DNA from: Asaia sp. W19 | GTDB lineage: Bacteria; Pseudomonadota; Alphaproteobacteria; Acetobacterales; Acetobacteraceae | NCBI RefSeq assembly: GCF_003994335.1 | Contig: NZ_PNQZ01000013.1 | Span: forward strand, 186,001 to 250,000 | Direction: 5' to 3' | Length of the DNA: 64,000 nt | Shown: positions 45,901-53,574 of the stretch, piece after piece | How the letters are laid out: every line of letters starts with the position of its first letter | Position numbering within the stretch: the first letter of the stretch is position 1 | Translations under genes and position numbers: made by a program | Notes under the pieces: model-generated | Databases searched by the model: none | What the model saw: only the letters and a program-made list of their open reading frames with translations | What the model was told of the DNA's origin: nothing

Positions 45901-46221
45901 CAGGCCCAGCGCGAGGGGGCCACCCCTGAAGACGCCATCCGACAGGCCAGCGCTCTGCGCTTTCGCCCGATCATCATGACCTCGCTAGCGGCGGCGCTGG
46001 GCGCGGTTCCGCTCATCATCGCCAATGGCTATGGTGCGGAATTGCGTCGCCCGCTCGGCATCTCCATTCTCGGTGGTCTGGTGGTAAGCCAGGCCCTTAC
46101 CCTTTACAGCACGCCCGCCGTGTTCCTGACGCTCGATGCGATGGGGCGCAGGATCTCACGGCTTTTCCAATCCGCCTTCATGCTTTTCCGCCGACCCCAT
46201 CAGGATCAGACCCAAGGATGA
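42943..46221 (+). CDS. mdtC: RND multidrug efflux pump subunit (MdtC-like) with Ser/Thr-rich insertion
   Basis: 1092 residues, starting with GTG inside the previous stop codon. The TM4 motif GFVVDDAIVVLENI is intact near 394-407. Compared with its neighbour, a Ser/Thr/Ala/Asn-rich segment of about 50 residues is inserted near 780-830 in the second periplasmic loop (around TTSSASTSVSTADS). This is not usual for the family. The pump works with the preceding subunit, the adaptor and the outer membrane channel encoded next. Confidence 0.9.
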   Translation: MNITRPFILRPVATSLLTAAMLIAGLLAYTMLPVADLPNVDMPVIMVQAQQSGGSPTEIASTIAAPLERHLGAIAGLSEMTSQSMVNQARIILQFDLSRDINGAARDVEAALQAARADLPTTLRTNPSYQKANPNGAPILVMALTSPTKTPAMLYDQATNVLQQQLSQVQGVGEVEVGGGALPAVRVEVNPLLLYKFGISFEDVRAALASANAHTPKGFIDQGSYRFTLDTNDQAEKAQAYRDLIIAYRNTRPVRLSSVAEINDSVENLRTLGVYNGQRAVVGLVFAQAGANVVKTTDEIKARLPLIRAALPPDIDLHIAVDRSKTIRAALDDTKLTLILAVVLVVLVVLVFLQSAPAILVPAIVVPTSIIATFAAMKLLGYQLDNMSLMALTISTGFVVDDAIVVLENITRYLEQGLSPLKAALIGSGEVAFTVVSITLSLIAVFVPIILLGGIAGRLFHEFAMTISITLVISMILSLSLTPMICAMLLRPAKEAHKRARIAVVIDREITRITDGYVASLDWSLRHRWLMLLSLPLTLFIAGALFVKMPKGFFPDEDTGMMMGHIIGDQSASFSQMSVKTYEVAKTVSKDRDVAAIVGFLGGRQANQANLFASLKDKSERDDTVTQTIERLGRKFRKMVGAEIFFMAPGAVRAGARGGNASYQYALQGPDADELFALTPKVVEAFQKIPGLMDVSSDLSEGGSALDVKINRDLSSRFQITPQLVSNILFDAYGQRAASVIYKPINQYRVIMEAAPRFWKDPNTLQQVWISTAGGTASGSVASNRIRVVTTSSASTSVSTADSNYQNQMANSLAGGSNTSSGSAVATSAETMVPLSLTSHIVPGTTALSVNHQGQSVATTVSFNLKPGVSLGDAVTAINAALIKLHVPSDIQGGFAGNAALFQKSVNDEPLLILAALAAVYIVLGVLYESLVHPLTILSTLPSAGVGAILALQIFGEEFSLIAMIGVILLIGIVKKNAIMLIDFAMQAQREGATPEDAIRQASALRFRPIIMTSLAAALGAVPLIIANGYGAELRRPLGISILGGLVVSQALTLYSTPAVFLTLDAMGRRISRLFQSAFMLFRRPHQDQTQG

Positions 46222-47756
46222 CTTCCTCTCCGTCCCGCTCAGCCCGACGTATGTCCCTCCTTGCCGCGTGTTGCATGCCCCTGCTTTCGGGCTGCTTCAT
46301 GGTGGGTCCCGATTATCATCGCCCCCATGCGGTCATCTCGGCCCGCTTCAAGGAAGCCCCCACACCGCCTGCCGGATGGGGGGTGGCCAAGCCGCAGCTT
46401 GCCGAAGCCCCCAAAGGCGCCTGGTGGGAGGTGTATCATGACCCTCAGCTCAACTGGCTTGAGTCGCAGGTCGCGATATCGAACCAGAACGTGAAGCAAT
46501 ATGAGGCCCAGTATCGCAAGGCCGAGGCAACGATCGATTCGATACGCGCGCAGCTTTTCCCGACACTGTCTGGGTCATTCAGCTTCAGCCGCAATGCCCA
46601 GGGCAGCGGGTCGCGCAGCGCGAGTTCGGGGTCGGTGGTCAATTACTCCAGCACCACCACGGTGAATACGTGGAATACCGGCCCCTCGGCTTCCTGGACG
46701 CTCGATGTATGGGGACGCATTCGCCGTCAGATCCAGCAACAGGTGACGGCAACACAGGCCAGCGCGGCCGATCTGGCCAATGCGCAGCTTTCCTACCAAT
46801 CCCAGCTCGCAAATGCCTATTTCAACCTGCGCTATCAGGACAGCCTCAAGAAGCTTTATCTGGATAATGTAGGCTATTTCCGCCAGGCCCTGACCATCGT
46901 GCAGAATCAGGTTGATGCTGGCGTGACCGATCCGAGCGCCTTGTGGCAGGCGCGGTATCAGTTGCAGCAGACCGAGGCTCAGGCAACCCAGGCCGGTATT
47001 ACCCGGGCGCAATACGAGCACGCCATTGCCGTTCTGGTCGGGCGCGCGCCAGCAGATCTGACCATTCCGGTTGGCGCCCTGCCGCTCACCCTACCTTCGA
47101 CGCCGAATGCCATCCCTTCCGTCCTGCTTCAACGCCGCCCCGATATCGCAGCGGCCGAGCGGAACATGGAAGGATACAATGCCGAGATCGGATACTATAT
47201 CGCGGCATTCTATCCCGAGATCTCCGTCAGTGCGACCTATGCCTATAGCGGCAACCCGCTGCAGACGCTGATCCAGGCTGCGACCCGTTTCTGGTCACTG
47301 GGAGCCTCCTCCACCGAGACGCTGTTCAATGGTGGCGCCCGTACCGCAGCCGTGCGTGAGGCCCGCGCCGATTACGATGCCTCGGTCGCAACCTACCGCC
47401 AGACCGTGTTGACGGCCCTCCAGGGTGTTGAGGATAACCTGTCGAATCTGCGCATTCTGCAGCAGCAGCAGGCTGAGCAGGATGTCGCTGTAAAATCGGC
47501 TCAGGAAGCGGTACGCGTCTCTCTCAACGAATATATGGCCGGAACACAGACTTACACCACTGTGCTGACCAGTCAGCAGAATGCCCTGAGCTATGAGGTA
47601 CAGGCTCTCGGCATCCATCAGAGTCAGGCCATTGCCCATGTAGATCTGATCGTGGCGATGGGCGGTGGCTGGGATGCTGCGCAACTGCCGAGCAAGGCCT
47701 CGCTCCAGACAAATAACCCGCTTCTGCCGGAATTCATTTCGAAGACAAAGCAATAG
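46218..47756 (+). CDS. Outer membrane efflux lipoprotein, NodT family
   Basis: 512 residues, overlapping the pump gene by four bases. A lipoprotein signal ends at LLSGC, with C26 as the lipidated cysteine. The TolC-like fold shows in the two repeats of outer membrane factor helices (VKQYEAQYRKAEATIDSIRA, later DYDASVATYRQTVLTALQGV). A Ser/Thr-rich loop (around 118-150) is unusually long. It completes the tripartite efflux system, and a strong terminator follows. Confidence 0.92.
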   Translation: MTSSPSRSARRMSLLAACCMPLLSGCFMVGPDYHRPHAVISARFKEAPTPPAGWGVAKPQLAEAPKGAWWEVYHDPQLNWLESQVAISNQNVKQYEAQYRKAEATIDSIRAQLFPTLSGSFSFSRNAQGSGSRSASSGSVVNYSSTTTVNTWNTGPSASWTLDVWGRIRRQIQQQVTATQASAADLANAQLSYQSQLANAYFNLRYQDSLKKLYLDNVGYFRQALTIVQNQVDAGVTDPSALWQARYQLQQTEAQATQAGITRAQYEHAIAVLVGRAPADLTIPVGALPLTLPSTPNAIPSVLLQRRPDIAAAERNMEGYNAEIGYYIAAFYPEISVSATYAYSGNPLQTLIQAATRFWSLGASSTETLFNGGARTAAVREARADYDASVATYRQTVLTALQGVEDNLSNLRILQQQQAEQDVAVKSAQEAVRVSLNEYMAGTQTYTTVLTSQQNALSYEVQALGIHQSQAIAHVDLIVAMGGGWDAAQLPSKASLQTNNPLLPEFISKTKQ

Positions 47757-47799
47757 GCGTAACCTGCCTTCCCCCGGCGGAGGCAAGGAAGGACACAGC

Positions 47800-47835
47800 A
47801 AAAAGGGGGAGAGCCGCGAGGCCCTCCCCCTTTTT
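47800..47835. terminator. Bidirectional intrinsic terminator after the efflux operon
   Basis: AAAAAGGGGGAG (47800-47811) and CTCCCCCTTTTT (47824-47835) form a 12-bp stem around a 12-base loop. It lies between the convergent efflux operon and the DUF1328 gene and can stop both. Confidence 0.9.
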
Positions 47836-47858
47836 CATGGTGTGCCCAGAGATCAGAC

Positions 47859-48032
47859 TCAGGTCACGGCTTTGCCGACGAAGACGGCAATGACGAGGAA
47901 AAGCACGAAAAGGGCGATGAAGAGGAAGAAGAGGATTTTCGCGATGCCTGCCGACGCCGCGGAGATACCGGTGAATCCGAAAAGTCCTGCAATCAGGGAG
48001 ATGATCAGGAAGAATATGGCGAGCTTGAGCAT
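47859..48032 (-). CDS. DUF1328 small membrane protein
   Basis: 57 residues from the ATG at 48032, which has GAGGGG about eight bases upstream; a longer frame has no family match. Two membrane helices with a glycine hinge ([27 protein letters not shown]) are the DUF1328/YtjA signature. Function unknown, but such proteins are often stress induced. An EcfG-like element upstream supports that here. Confidence 0.88.
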   Translation of the reverse strand: MLKLAIFFLIISLIAGLFGFTGISAASAGIAKILFFLFIALFVLFLVIAVFVGKAVT

Positions 48033-48062
48033 GGCGAACCCCTCTTTGTTCTGTCCGGGGTC

Positions 48063-48087
48063 AACGCGATCTCGCAATGAAAGTTCG
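48063..48087 (-). promoter_or_regulatory. EcfG-like promoter candidate for the DUF1328 gene
   Basis: On the minus strand CGAAC, a 16-base spacer and CGTT, one mismatch from GGAAC-N16-CGTT. The distance to the start codon (about 30 bases) is normal for a -10 element. Confidence 0.4.
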
Positions 48088-48127
48088 TCCTGTATCAACC
48101 CTCCAGTTCAAGCATGTCTCACAGGGT

Positions 48128-48532
48128 TTAGGGGAACACAAACACGACCACGAATTCCTCGCACCAGAGCTCCATCGTCTCGCTGAACTGGTTAAGACGA
48201 CGGAAATAGCGCTCATGCTCGCGACGCCAGTGAGCCAGGCTTCTATCCCCCTCCCCCTCCTTCGCCGCGAAATCCTCGTCCACATCGCTGTAGCGCTTTT
48301 TTACGAGAGAGCGCGTGCGGGTGATCGCTCTGGGTAGGTTTCGTCCGTCACAGACGACACTGAGCTTTCCGATGACGGTTTGCTGCCCATCACTCGCTGC
48401 CCAGCACGTGCCGGTCTTGATGCCACGCAGAACAAGGTCGAGAAGCTCGTCGGCCAAAGCCGGGCTATCGCCGAAAGAGAAGCGCTCGAGGCCCTCCCAG
48501 TCCGTCGGGGGTGCGGAGAGATAATCAGTCAT
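48128..48532 (-). CDS. ASCH-domain protein
   Basis: 134 residues from the ATG at 48532. The ASCH fold is indicated by ELLDLVLRGIKTGTCWA (the GxKxxT motif) and by FAAKEGEGDRSLAHWRREHERYF near the C-terminus, both typical of the DUF984-type subgroup. ASCH proteins are thought to bind RNA or nucleotides; no substrate is known for this group. The start avoids an upstream in-frame ATG that falls inside the MFS terminator. Confidence 0.85.
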   Translation of the reverse strand: MTDYLSAPPTDWEGLERFSFGDSPALADELLDLVLRGIKTGTCWAASDGQQTVIGKLSVVCDGRNLPRAITRTRSLVKKRYSDVDEDFAAKEGEGDRSLAHWRREHERYFRRLNQFSETMELWCEEFVVVFVFP

Positions 48533-48540
48533 GAAGCCAC

Positions 48541-48577
48541 AGAAAAAGGCGCCGTCGACAAATGTCAACGACGCCTT
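48541..48577 (-). terminator. Intrinsic terminator after the MFS permease gene
   Basis: On the minus strand AAGGCG pairs with CGCCTT, extended by wobble and inner pairs, and is followed by five Ts. It is 38 bases after the MFS stop and just before the ASCH gene start. Confidence 0.75.
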
Positions 48578-48615
48578 GAACGAGCGAGAGCCACTTAATC
48601 TTAGGCAGGGTTTGT

Positions 48616-49929
48616 TCAGTGTCCCACTGCTGTGACGCTCTCACCTCGGGCAAGAGCCTCCTGCGTGTAGCGACGGGCCTCGTCAGAGATACGCAGCGTG
48701 ACCGTCATGCCAGCCGCCGCGAGATAGATCAGGGCAAAGGCCCAGATGATCCCTTCCATACCGAAGCCGAACACGCTCTCGCAGATACCGGCGACGGCAG
48801 GACCGACCCAGGTACTAGCGCCTGCGCCAAGACCGAGGATGGACAATGCCGCAGCCTTCTCCTTGGGGCAGATCTGGGGCATCAGACCCGAGAGCGGCAC
48901 GAAAGCGGCGACGGTGGCACCGTAGAAGATACCCACAGCGGCGGCGGCGGCGAAATTCCCCGGATACCAGACCGGGATGTAGTAAAAGAGCGGGATCGAG
49001 ACGAAGCCACCAATACCGCCGAAGACAGACACGATGAAACGATGCCCCAGCGCGTCAGCCAGCATGCCTGAGACCAGATTGAACAGGATATTGCTCAGAA
49101 AGATGAGCGACAGCAGGTTGAGCCACTGCCCCTGGGTGAAGCCAAGATGGTCGATGAAGAAAGCAGGCATGATCGCAAGGAAAGCATATTCCGAGGAGGT
49201 GTCGATCGTCCTCACGATACCTGCAATCAGCGTCTTGGGCTCGCGCCACATAATGCTGATGGAGCCGAAGAAGATGTCACGCGTGCTCACGTGATCGGGC
49301 AGCAGACGCTTCTTGCCAGTTGGTTCATGCGTGAACAGGAGGGCGACCAGACCGCCAAGGATGACAAGCCCCAGTGAACACCAGAAGGTGGCCAGCTCGC
49401 CGATGGCGGGAATCGCATAGCGCGCGAATTGCGAACCGAGGGTCGGAAGTCCGGCTGAAAAGGAGAACCAGAACCACCCGGCGGCGGAACCCAGCATGGT
49501 CGCGGGCGTGGCAGCTGCAATCCAGACAAGGAAACCATACGCAAAGAGCGGATAGGCGAAACCACGTAGCGTGTAGAACAGAAGGGTCATGGTGAAGTTG
49601 TTCGGCCCAAGCCCAAGAGCGAGAAGGCCGACTTCCAGCACGGCCCAGAGAATCAGGCCGATCCACATGACACGTTTGGGGCCATAGAGGTCCGACAACG
49701 GACCGGAGAACCAGGCTGAGATCATGACCGTGATGCCATAGGTCGTGAAGAGCAGATTCACATCGCCCTGCGTGTGCCCGTTATGGAGCATGAAGGTGTC
49801 GAGATATCCCGCCTCCACACCATCGCCGATCATGAACAGCAGCAGGCCGACGAAGCCGAAAAAGAGGGGGCGTGGAATACCGAGGATCTCTGCGATCCCG
49901 CGTCTCTGGGTTGTGCGTGCCTCAGACAA
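48616..49929 (-). CDS. MFS transporter, CsbX/RbtT polyol permease family
   Basis: 437 residues with twelve membrane helices. The opening block ILGIPRPLFFGFVGLLLFMI and the following GDGVEAGYLDTF are characteristic of the polyol permease family (ribitol, arabinitol and relatives). The MFS loop motif is GPLSDLYGPKRVMWIG. It starts with TTG at 49929, supported by AGGAGAG eight bases upstream; there is no better start before residue 33. Acetic acid bacteria oxidise and import polyols, which fits. The exact substrate is unknown. Confidence 0.9.
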   Translation of the reverse strand: MSEARTTQRRGIAEILGIPRPLFFGFVGLLLFMIGDGVEAGYLDTFMLHNGHTQGDVNLLFTTYGITVMISAWFSGPLSDLYGPKRVMWIGLILWAVLEVGLLALGLGPNNFTMTLLFYTLRGFAYPLFAYGFLVWIAAATPATMLGSAAGWFWFSFSAGLPTLGSQFARYAIPAIGELATFWCSLGLVILGGLVALLFTHEPTGKKRLLPDHVSTRDIFFGSISIMWREPKTLIAGIVRTIDTSSEYAFLAIMPAFFIDHLGFTQGQWLNLLSLIFLSNILFNLVSGMLADALGHRFIVSVFGGIGGFVSIPLFYYIPVWYPGNFAAAAAVGIFYGATVAAFVPLSGLMPQICPKEKAAALSILGLGAGASTWVGPAVAGICESVFGFGMEGIIWAFALIYLAAAGMTVTLRISDEARRYTQEALARGESVTAVGH

Positions 49930-50270
49930 AGAAGCTCTCCTGTATCTACACGCAGCGCGAGCGTACCGGACCTCATTGCCCGGGCGGCATGGGATGCGTG
50001 GTGACTGGTCCTACGAGAGTGCTCGGACCGTATGAAAAACCAGAATGGGGGAACGCGTCAGGGCGCCCGGATATTCATTCCGGTTCCCGATCCTGTGAAG
50101 AAAGGATCGGTATCGGCGCAGCTCAGAAATCCCGCCTTGGGCGTTTGGATTGATGCTGCCGATTGGTTGGGTTGGTCATAAATGATTTGAAAGAAATTTG
50201 TAAGCCAAAAACAAAAAGGCCGGGCAGTTTCCTGCCCGGCCCTTCTGAAGCTTCTGCATTCCTGGCGGAA
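49930..50270. other. Intergenic region between rplQ and the MFS permease
   Basis: No supported gene. It holds the rplQ operon terminator (noted separately) and a perfect 8-bp hairpin CCGATCCT/AGGATCGG at 50087-50110, which lies in the MFS leader region. AT-rich sequence at about 50178-50216 may contain the MFS promoter. Confidence 0.7.
50213..50242 (-). terminator. Intrinsic terminator of the ribosomal protein operon
   Basis: On the minus strand a ten-base-pair stem (GGCCGGGCAG at 50218-50227 with CTGCCCGGCC at 50232-50241 on the plus strand) with a four-base loop is followed by TTTTTGTTTTTGG. It lies 29 bases after the rplQ stop. Confidence 0.92.
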
Positions 50271-50696
50271 TCAGGCAGCCATCGGCTCTTCACCCGACTG
50301 ATTGAACACCGGGCCACTATCCTTGCCCTTGGCGTCAACGTCGCGGTCGACCATTTCAACAACGGCCATATCGGCGTTATCGCCATAGCGAACGCCAGCC
50401 TTCAGCACGCGGGTATAGCCACCCGAACGGCCCTGGTAGCGCTCTGCGATGGTCGAGAACAGCTTGGTGACGATGGTCTCGTCGCGCAGCTGTGCAAAAG
50501 CCTGACGACGTGCATGCAGCGTGCCACGCTTGCCGAGGGTGATCAGCTTCTCGACGATCGGGCGAATTTCCTTCGCCTTGGGCAGCGTCGTCGTGATCTG
50601 CTCGTGCTTGATGATAGCCACGGCCATGTTGCGGAACATGGCTGCGCGGTGGGTCGAGGTTACATTGAGCTTACGCCCAGCAACACCATGACGCAT
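50271..50696 (-). CDS. rplQ: 50S ribosomal protein L17
   Basis: 141 residues. Begins [20 protein letters not shown] and carries the L17 core [21 protein letters not shown]. The C-terminal extension beyond the usual 120 residues is Asp/Lys-rich. It is the last gene of the cluster, 38 bases after rpoA, and is followed by the operon terminator. Confidence 0.97.
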   Translation of the reverse strand: MRHGVAGRKLNVTSTHRAAMFRNMAVAIIKHEQITTTLPKAKEIRPIVEKLITLGKRGTLHARRQAFAQLRDETIVTKLFSTIAERYQGRSGGYTRVLKAGVRYGDNADMAVVEMVDRDVDAKGKDSGPVFNQSGEEPMAA

Positions 50697-50734
50697 GATC
50701 GGGTTTCCTTACTCTACTTTCTACCGGATAGGGC

Positions 50735-51754
50735 TCAGAACGTCTCGTCGAGACGCTTCGCCAGATCCTCAATGTTCTCGGGAGGCCAGGCCGGAACATT
50801 CATTCCCAGCGACAGACCCATGGAAGTCAGGACTTCCTTGATTTCATTCAGCGACTTGCGGCCGAAATTTGGCGTACGCAGCATCTCCTGCTCCGACTTC
50901 TGAACGAGATCGCCGATATAGACGATGTTGTCGTTCTTCAGGCAGTTCGCGCTACGGACCGAAAGCTCAAGCTCGTCAACCTTGCGCAGCAGGTTGCGGT
51001 TGAACGGCAGATCATCGCGCGGCTCTTCCTGACGGACCGGGCGCGGCTCGTCGAAGTTGATGAAGAGCTGAAGCTGATCCTGCAGGATACGAGCAGCCAG
51101 TGCGAGGCTGTCTTCCGGCGTGACCGCGCCATTCGTCTCGACGGTGAGCAGAAGCTTGTCATAGTCGGTGACCTGACCCACGCGGGTCGGCTCAACCTTG
51201 TAAGACACCTTGCGCACCGGGGAGTAGATCGCATCAATGGGGATAAGCCCGATCGGTGCGTCTTCCGGACGGTTGGCTGCGGCCGGGACATAGCCCTTGC
51301 CCATGTTCACGGTGAATTCCATGCCCAGCTTCACGCCGTCATCGAGCGTGCAGATCACGAGGTCAGGGTTCATGATCTCAATGTCATGACCGGCCTGGAT
51401 CTGGCCCGCACGCACTTCGCCGGGGCCCGTAGCCGTCAGCACCATGCGCTTGGGACCTTCGCCGTGCATACGCAGGGCAAGCTGCTTGATGTTCAGCACG
51501 ATATCCGTCACGTCCTCGCGGACGCCCGGCACGGACGAGAACTCATGCAGCACGCCGTCGATCTGGATCGCGGTGACGGCAGCGCCCTGAAGCGAGGAGA
51601 GCAGCACGCGACGAATCGCGTTGCCGAGGGTCATGCCAAAACCACGCTCCAGCGGCTCGGCAATCACCGTGGCTGTCTGCGTGGGCACGGAGCCGGGCGC
51701 GACTTCCAGCTTTTCCGGCTTGATAAGGGACTGCCAGTTCTTCTGGAGGACCAA
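50735..51754 (-). CDS. rpoA: RNA polymerase alpha subunit
   Basis: 339 residues. The N-terminal dimerisation domain includes [20 protein letters not shown], and the C-terminal domain has [16 protein letters not shown]. The start is TTG at 51754, supported by AAAGG eight bases upstream; no in-frame ATG precedes the conserved opening [21 protein letters not shown] start on such a highly expressed gene may set its yield. Two hairpins lie between rpsK and this gene. Confidence 0.96.
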   Translation of the reverse strand: MVLQKNWQSLIKPEKLEVAPGSVPTQTATVIAEPLERGFGMTLGNAIRRVLLSSLQGAAVTAIQIDGVLHEFSSVPGVREDVTDIVLNIKQLALRMHGEGPKRMVLTATGPGEVRAGQIQAGHDIEIMNPDLVICTLDDGVKLGMEFTVNMGKGYVPAAANRPEDAPIGLIPIDAIYSPVRKVSYKVEPTRVGQVTDYDKLLLTVETNGAVTPEDSLALAARILQDQLQLFINFDEPRPVRQEEPRDDLPFNRNLLRKVDELELSVRSANCLKNDNIVYIGDLVQKSEQEMLRTPNFGRKSLNEIKEVLTSMGLSLGMNVPAWPPENIEDLAKRLDETF

Positions 51755-51856
51755 TGTCGTGGCCTTTCAAACAACTTGTCCCGCTGGGGCCCAACGGAAC
51801 ATCAACCGCGCCGGAGCGCGGTCAGAACGTGCCGGCGGCCTCTCCCGGGGGACAGA

Positions 51857-51904
51857 CCACCTACGGACGGGTGGTGACAGACAACCGGCCCCCAAAGGGG
51901 CCGG
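51857..51904 (-). promoter_or_regulatory. Two hairpins in the rpsK-rpoA gap
   Basis: CCGGCCCC/GGGGCCGG (51885-51904, four-base loop) starts just after the rpsK stop, and ACCACC/GGTGGT (51857-51876) follows. There is no T-run, so they may act in mRNA processing or stability rather than termination. The gap of 156 bases is long for this cluster. Confidence 0.5.
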
Positions 51905-51910
51905 AGCCAA

Positions 51911-52303
51911 TCAGACGCGACGGCGCTTGCGCGGACGGCAGCCGTTATGCGGCACCGGGGTCATGTCGCGGATCGACGTGATGGAGAACCCGACGGCCTG
52001 AAGGGCACGCAGAGCGCTCTCACGGCCCGAACCCGGACCCGAAACTTCGATTTCCAGCGTCTCCATGCCGTGGTCGCGGGCCTTGCGGCCTGCGTCTTCG
52101 GCGGCAACCTGCGCAGCATAGGGCGTCGACTTGCGCGAGCCCTTGAAGCCCTGTGCGCCAGCCGAAGACCAAGCAATCGAGTTGCCCTGGGCGTCGGAGA
52201 TGGTGATCATGGTGTTGTTGAACGTCGAAAGAACGTGCGCGACACCGGAGATGATGTTCTTGCGCTCCTTCTTACGGATACGCGGAGCTGCGGCCTTGGC
52301 CAT
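51911..52303 (-). CDS. rpsK: 30S ribosomal protein S11
   Basis: 130 residues. Conserved core: [21 protein letters not shown] and the C-terminal [20 protein letters not shown]. It binds the 16S rRNA platform. It lies between rpsM (93 bases upstream) and rpoA. Confidence 0.97.
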   Translation of the reverse strand: MAKAAAPRIRKKERKNIISGVAHVLSTFNNTMITISDAQGNSIAWSSAGAQGFKGSRKSTPYAAQVAAEDAGRKARDHGMETLEIEVSGPGSGRESALRALQAVGFSITSIRDMTPVPHNGCRPRKRRRV

Positions 52304-52396
52304 GATGAGGTCGTCCTGTCAAACTGAGCAGTGAGCGGAGGGCGAACCACTGACCCGGAGGTCGGAAGTCGCCACACTCCACCTAGGAAGCGCGAA

Positions 52397-52774
52397 TTAG
52401 CGCGTCGCTTTCTTCTTACCGGCGATTGCCACGGCCTTGCCCTTGCGGGTGCGGGCGTTGGTGTGGGTACGCTGGCCGCGGACAGGCAGACCACGGCGAT
52501 GACGCAAGCCGCGATAGCAACCAAGGTCCATCAGACGCTTGATGTTCATCGCGGTTTCGCGACGGAGGTCACCCTCGACGCGGTAGTCACCATCGATCAG
52601 TTCGCGGATCTTTACGATCTCGTCGTCGCTCAGCTCGTTCACGCGCTTCGCTTCAGGAACTTCGAGCTTGGAGCAGATTGCCTTCGCCGTCGACGGACCA
52701 ATGCCGTAGATGTAGCTCAGGGCAATGACCACCCGCTTGTTCGTCGGAATATTTACGCCGGCAATACGCGCCAC
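52397..52774 (-). CDS. rpsM: 30S ribosomal protein S13
   Basis: 125 residues, beginning [18 protein letters not shown]. The start is GTG at 52774 with GGGAG about ten bases upstream; the longer ATG frame adds non-conserved residues. The C-terminus is basic ([17 protein letters not shown]). It is the first gene behind the internal promoter at 52932-52959, so the alpha-operon genes can be transcribed independently of secY. Confidence 0.95.
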   Translation of the reverse strand: MARIAGVNIPTNKRVVIALSYIYGIGPSTAKAICSKLEVPEAKRVNELSDDEIVKIRELIDGDYRVEGDLRRETAMNIKRLMDLGCYRGLRHRRGLPVRGQRTHTNARTRKGKAVAIAGKKKATR

Positions 52775-52931
52775 GCCACTCACTCCCTGCCTGACCGGAA
52801 GGCCAGGCTCTCTTTCTGCTTCGACCCAGATTTTGGGCCAGTTCAATCGAAACTGATCAGTCCGCTAAAGAATCGACCGCCTCGCGAGGCATCGATCACC
52901 GCGTCTGTCAGCACCTGTGTCGAGGGCGCGC

Positions 52932-52959
52932 AATATATCGAGCACCCCCCTTGAGTCAA
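52932..52959 (-). promoter_or_regulatory. Sigma70 promoter for the rpsM-rpsK-rpoA-rplQ genes
   Basis: On the minus strand TTGACT (52959-52954), a 16-base spacer and TATATT (52937-52932). It lies between the adk stop and the rpsM start, giving a leader of about 150 bases that could hold an S4-type or other feedback structure. Confidence 0.75.
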
Positions 52960-52986
52960 ATAAAACCGTTCACTTTTACGTGATGA

Positions 52987-53574
52987 TCACGCTGATGCCG
53001 GAGCATCCAGCTTGAGCGCTGCGACGATCGCCCCATGAACGGCGTCCATGCTCTGCATTCCATCTATACGAATCAACCGCCCCGCATTCTCGTAATAAGG
53101 AAGGATGGGGGCCGTTTGATCGCGGTAAACCTGAATGCGGTGCCTGACGGTATCTGGCTCGTCATCGGCTCGTCGTGTCCCATCAGGAGCACGACGTTGT
53201 GCGAGACGGGACACGATCTGCTCGGCATCGACCTCAAGCAGCAGGACCGCGTCGATCTTCATCGCCCGTCCCGCCAGCATGGCGTCAAGAGCCTCAGCCT
53301 GGCTCTCCGTACGCGGGAAGCCATCGAGGATGAACCCGTGGGCGCAATCGGATTGCAGGGTCCTGCTCTTGATCAGATCGATCATCACCGGATCCGGCAC
53401 GAATGAGCCGGACTCGACGATGGACTTCACGTTGAGGCCGAGCGGCGTACCCGCCGCCATCTCGGCGCGCAGCATGTCGCCGGTCGATATTTGCTTGAGA
53501 CCATAGCCCTGCTCGAGACGCTGGGCTTGTGTCCCCTTGCCCGCACCCGGCGGGCCAAGAAGGATGATGTTCAT
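52987..53574 (-). CDS. adk: Adenylate kinase (short-LID form)
   Basis: 195 residues. The P-loop GPPGAGKGTQ is at 7-16, and DGFPRTESQAEAL follows. The LID segment is short (AQRRAPDGTRRADDEPDTVR), without zinc cysteines, so this is the compact form. Makes ADP from AMP and ATP. It overlaps the secY stop by four bases; the secY-adk pair is widely conserved. Confidence 0.97.
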   Translation of the reverse strand: MNIILLGPPGAGKGTQAQRLEQGYGLKQISTGDMLRAEMAAGTPLGLNVKSIVESGSFVPDPVMIDLIKSRTLQSDCAHGFILDGFPRTESQAEALDAMLAGRAMKIDAVLLLEVDAEQIVSRLAQRRAPDGTRRADDEPDTVRHRIQVYRDQTAPILPYYENAGRLIRIDGMQSMDAVHGAIVAALKLDAPASA

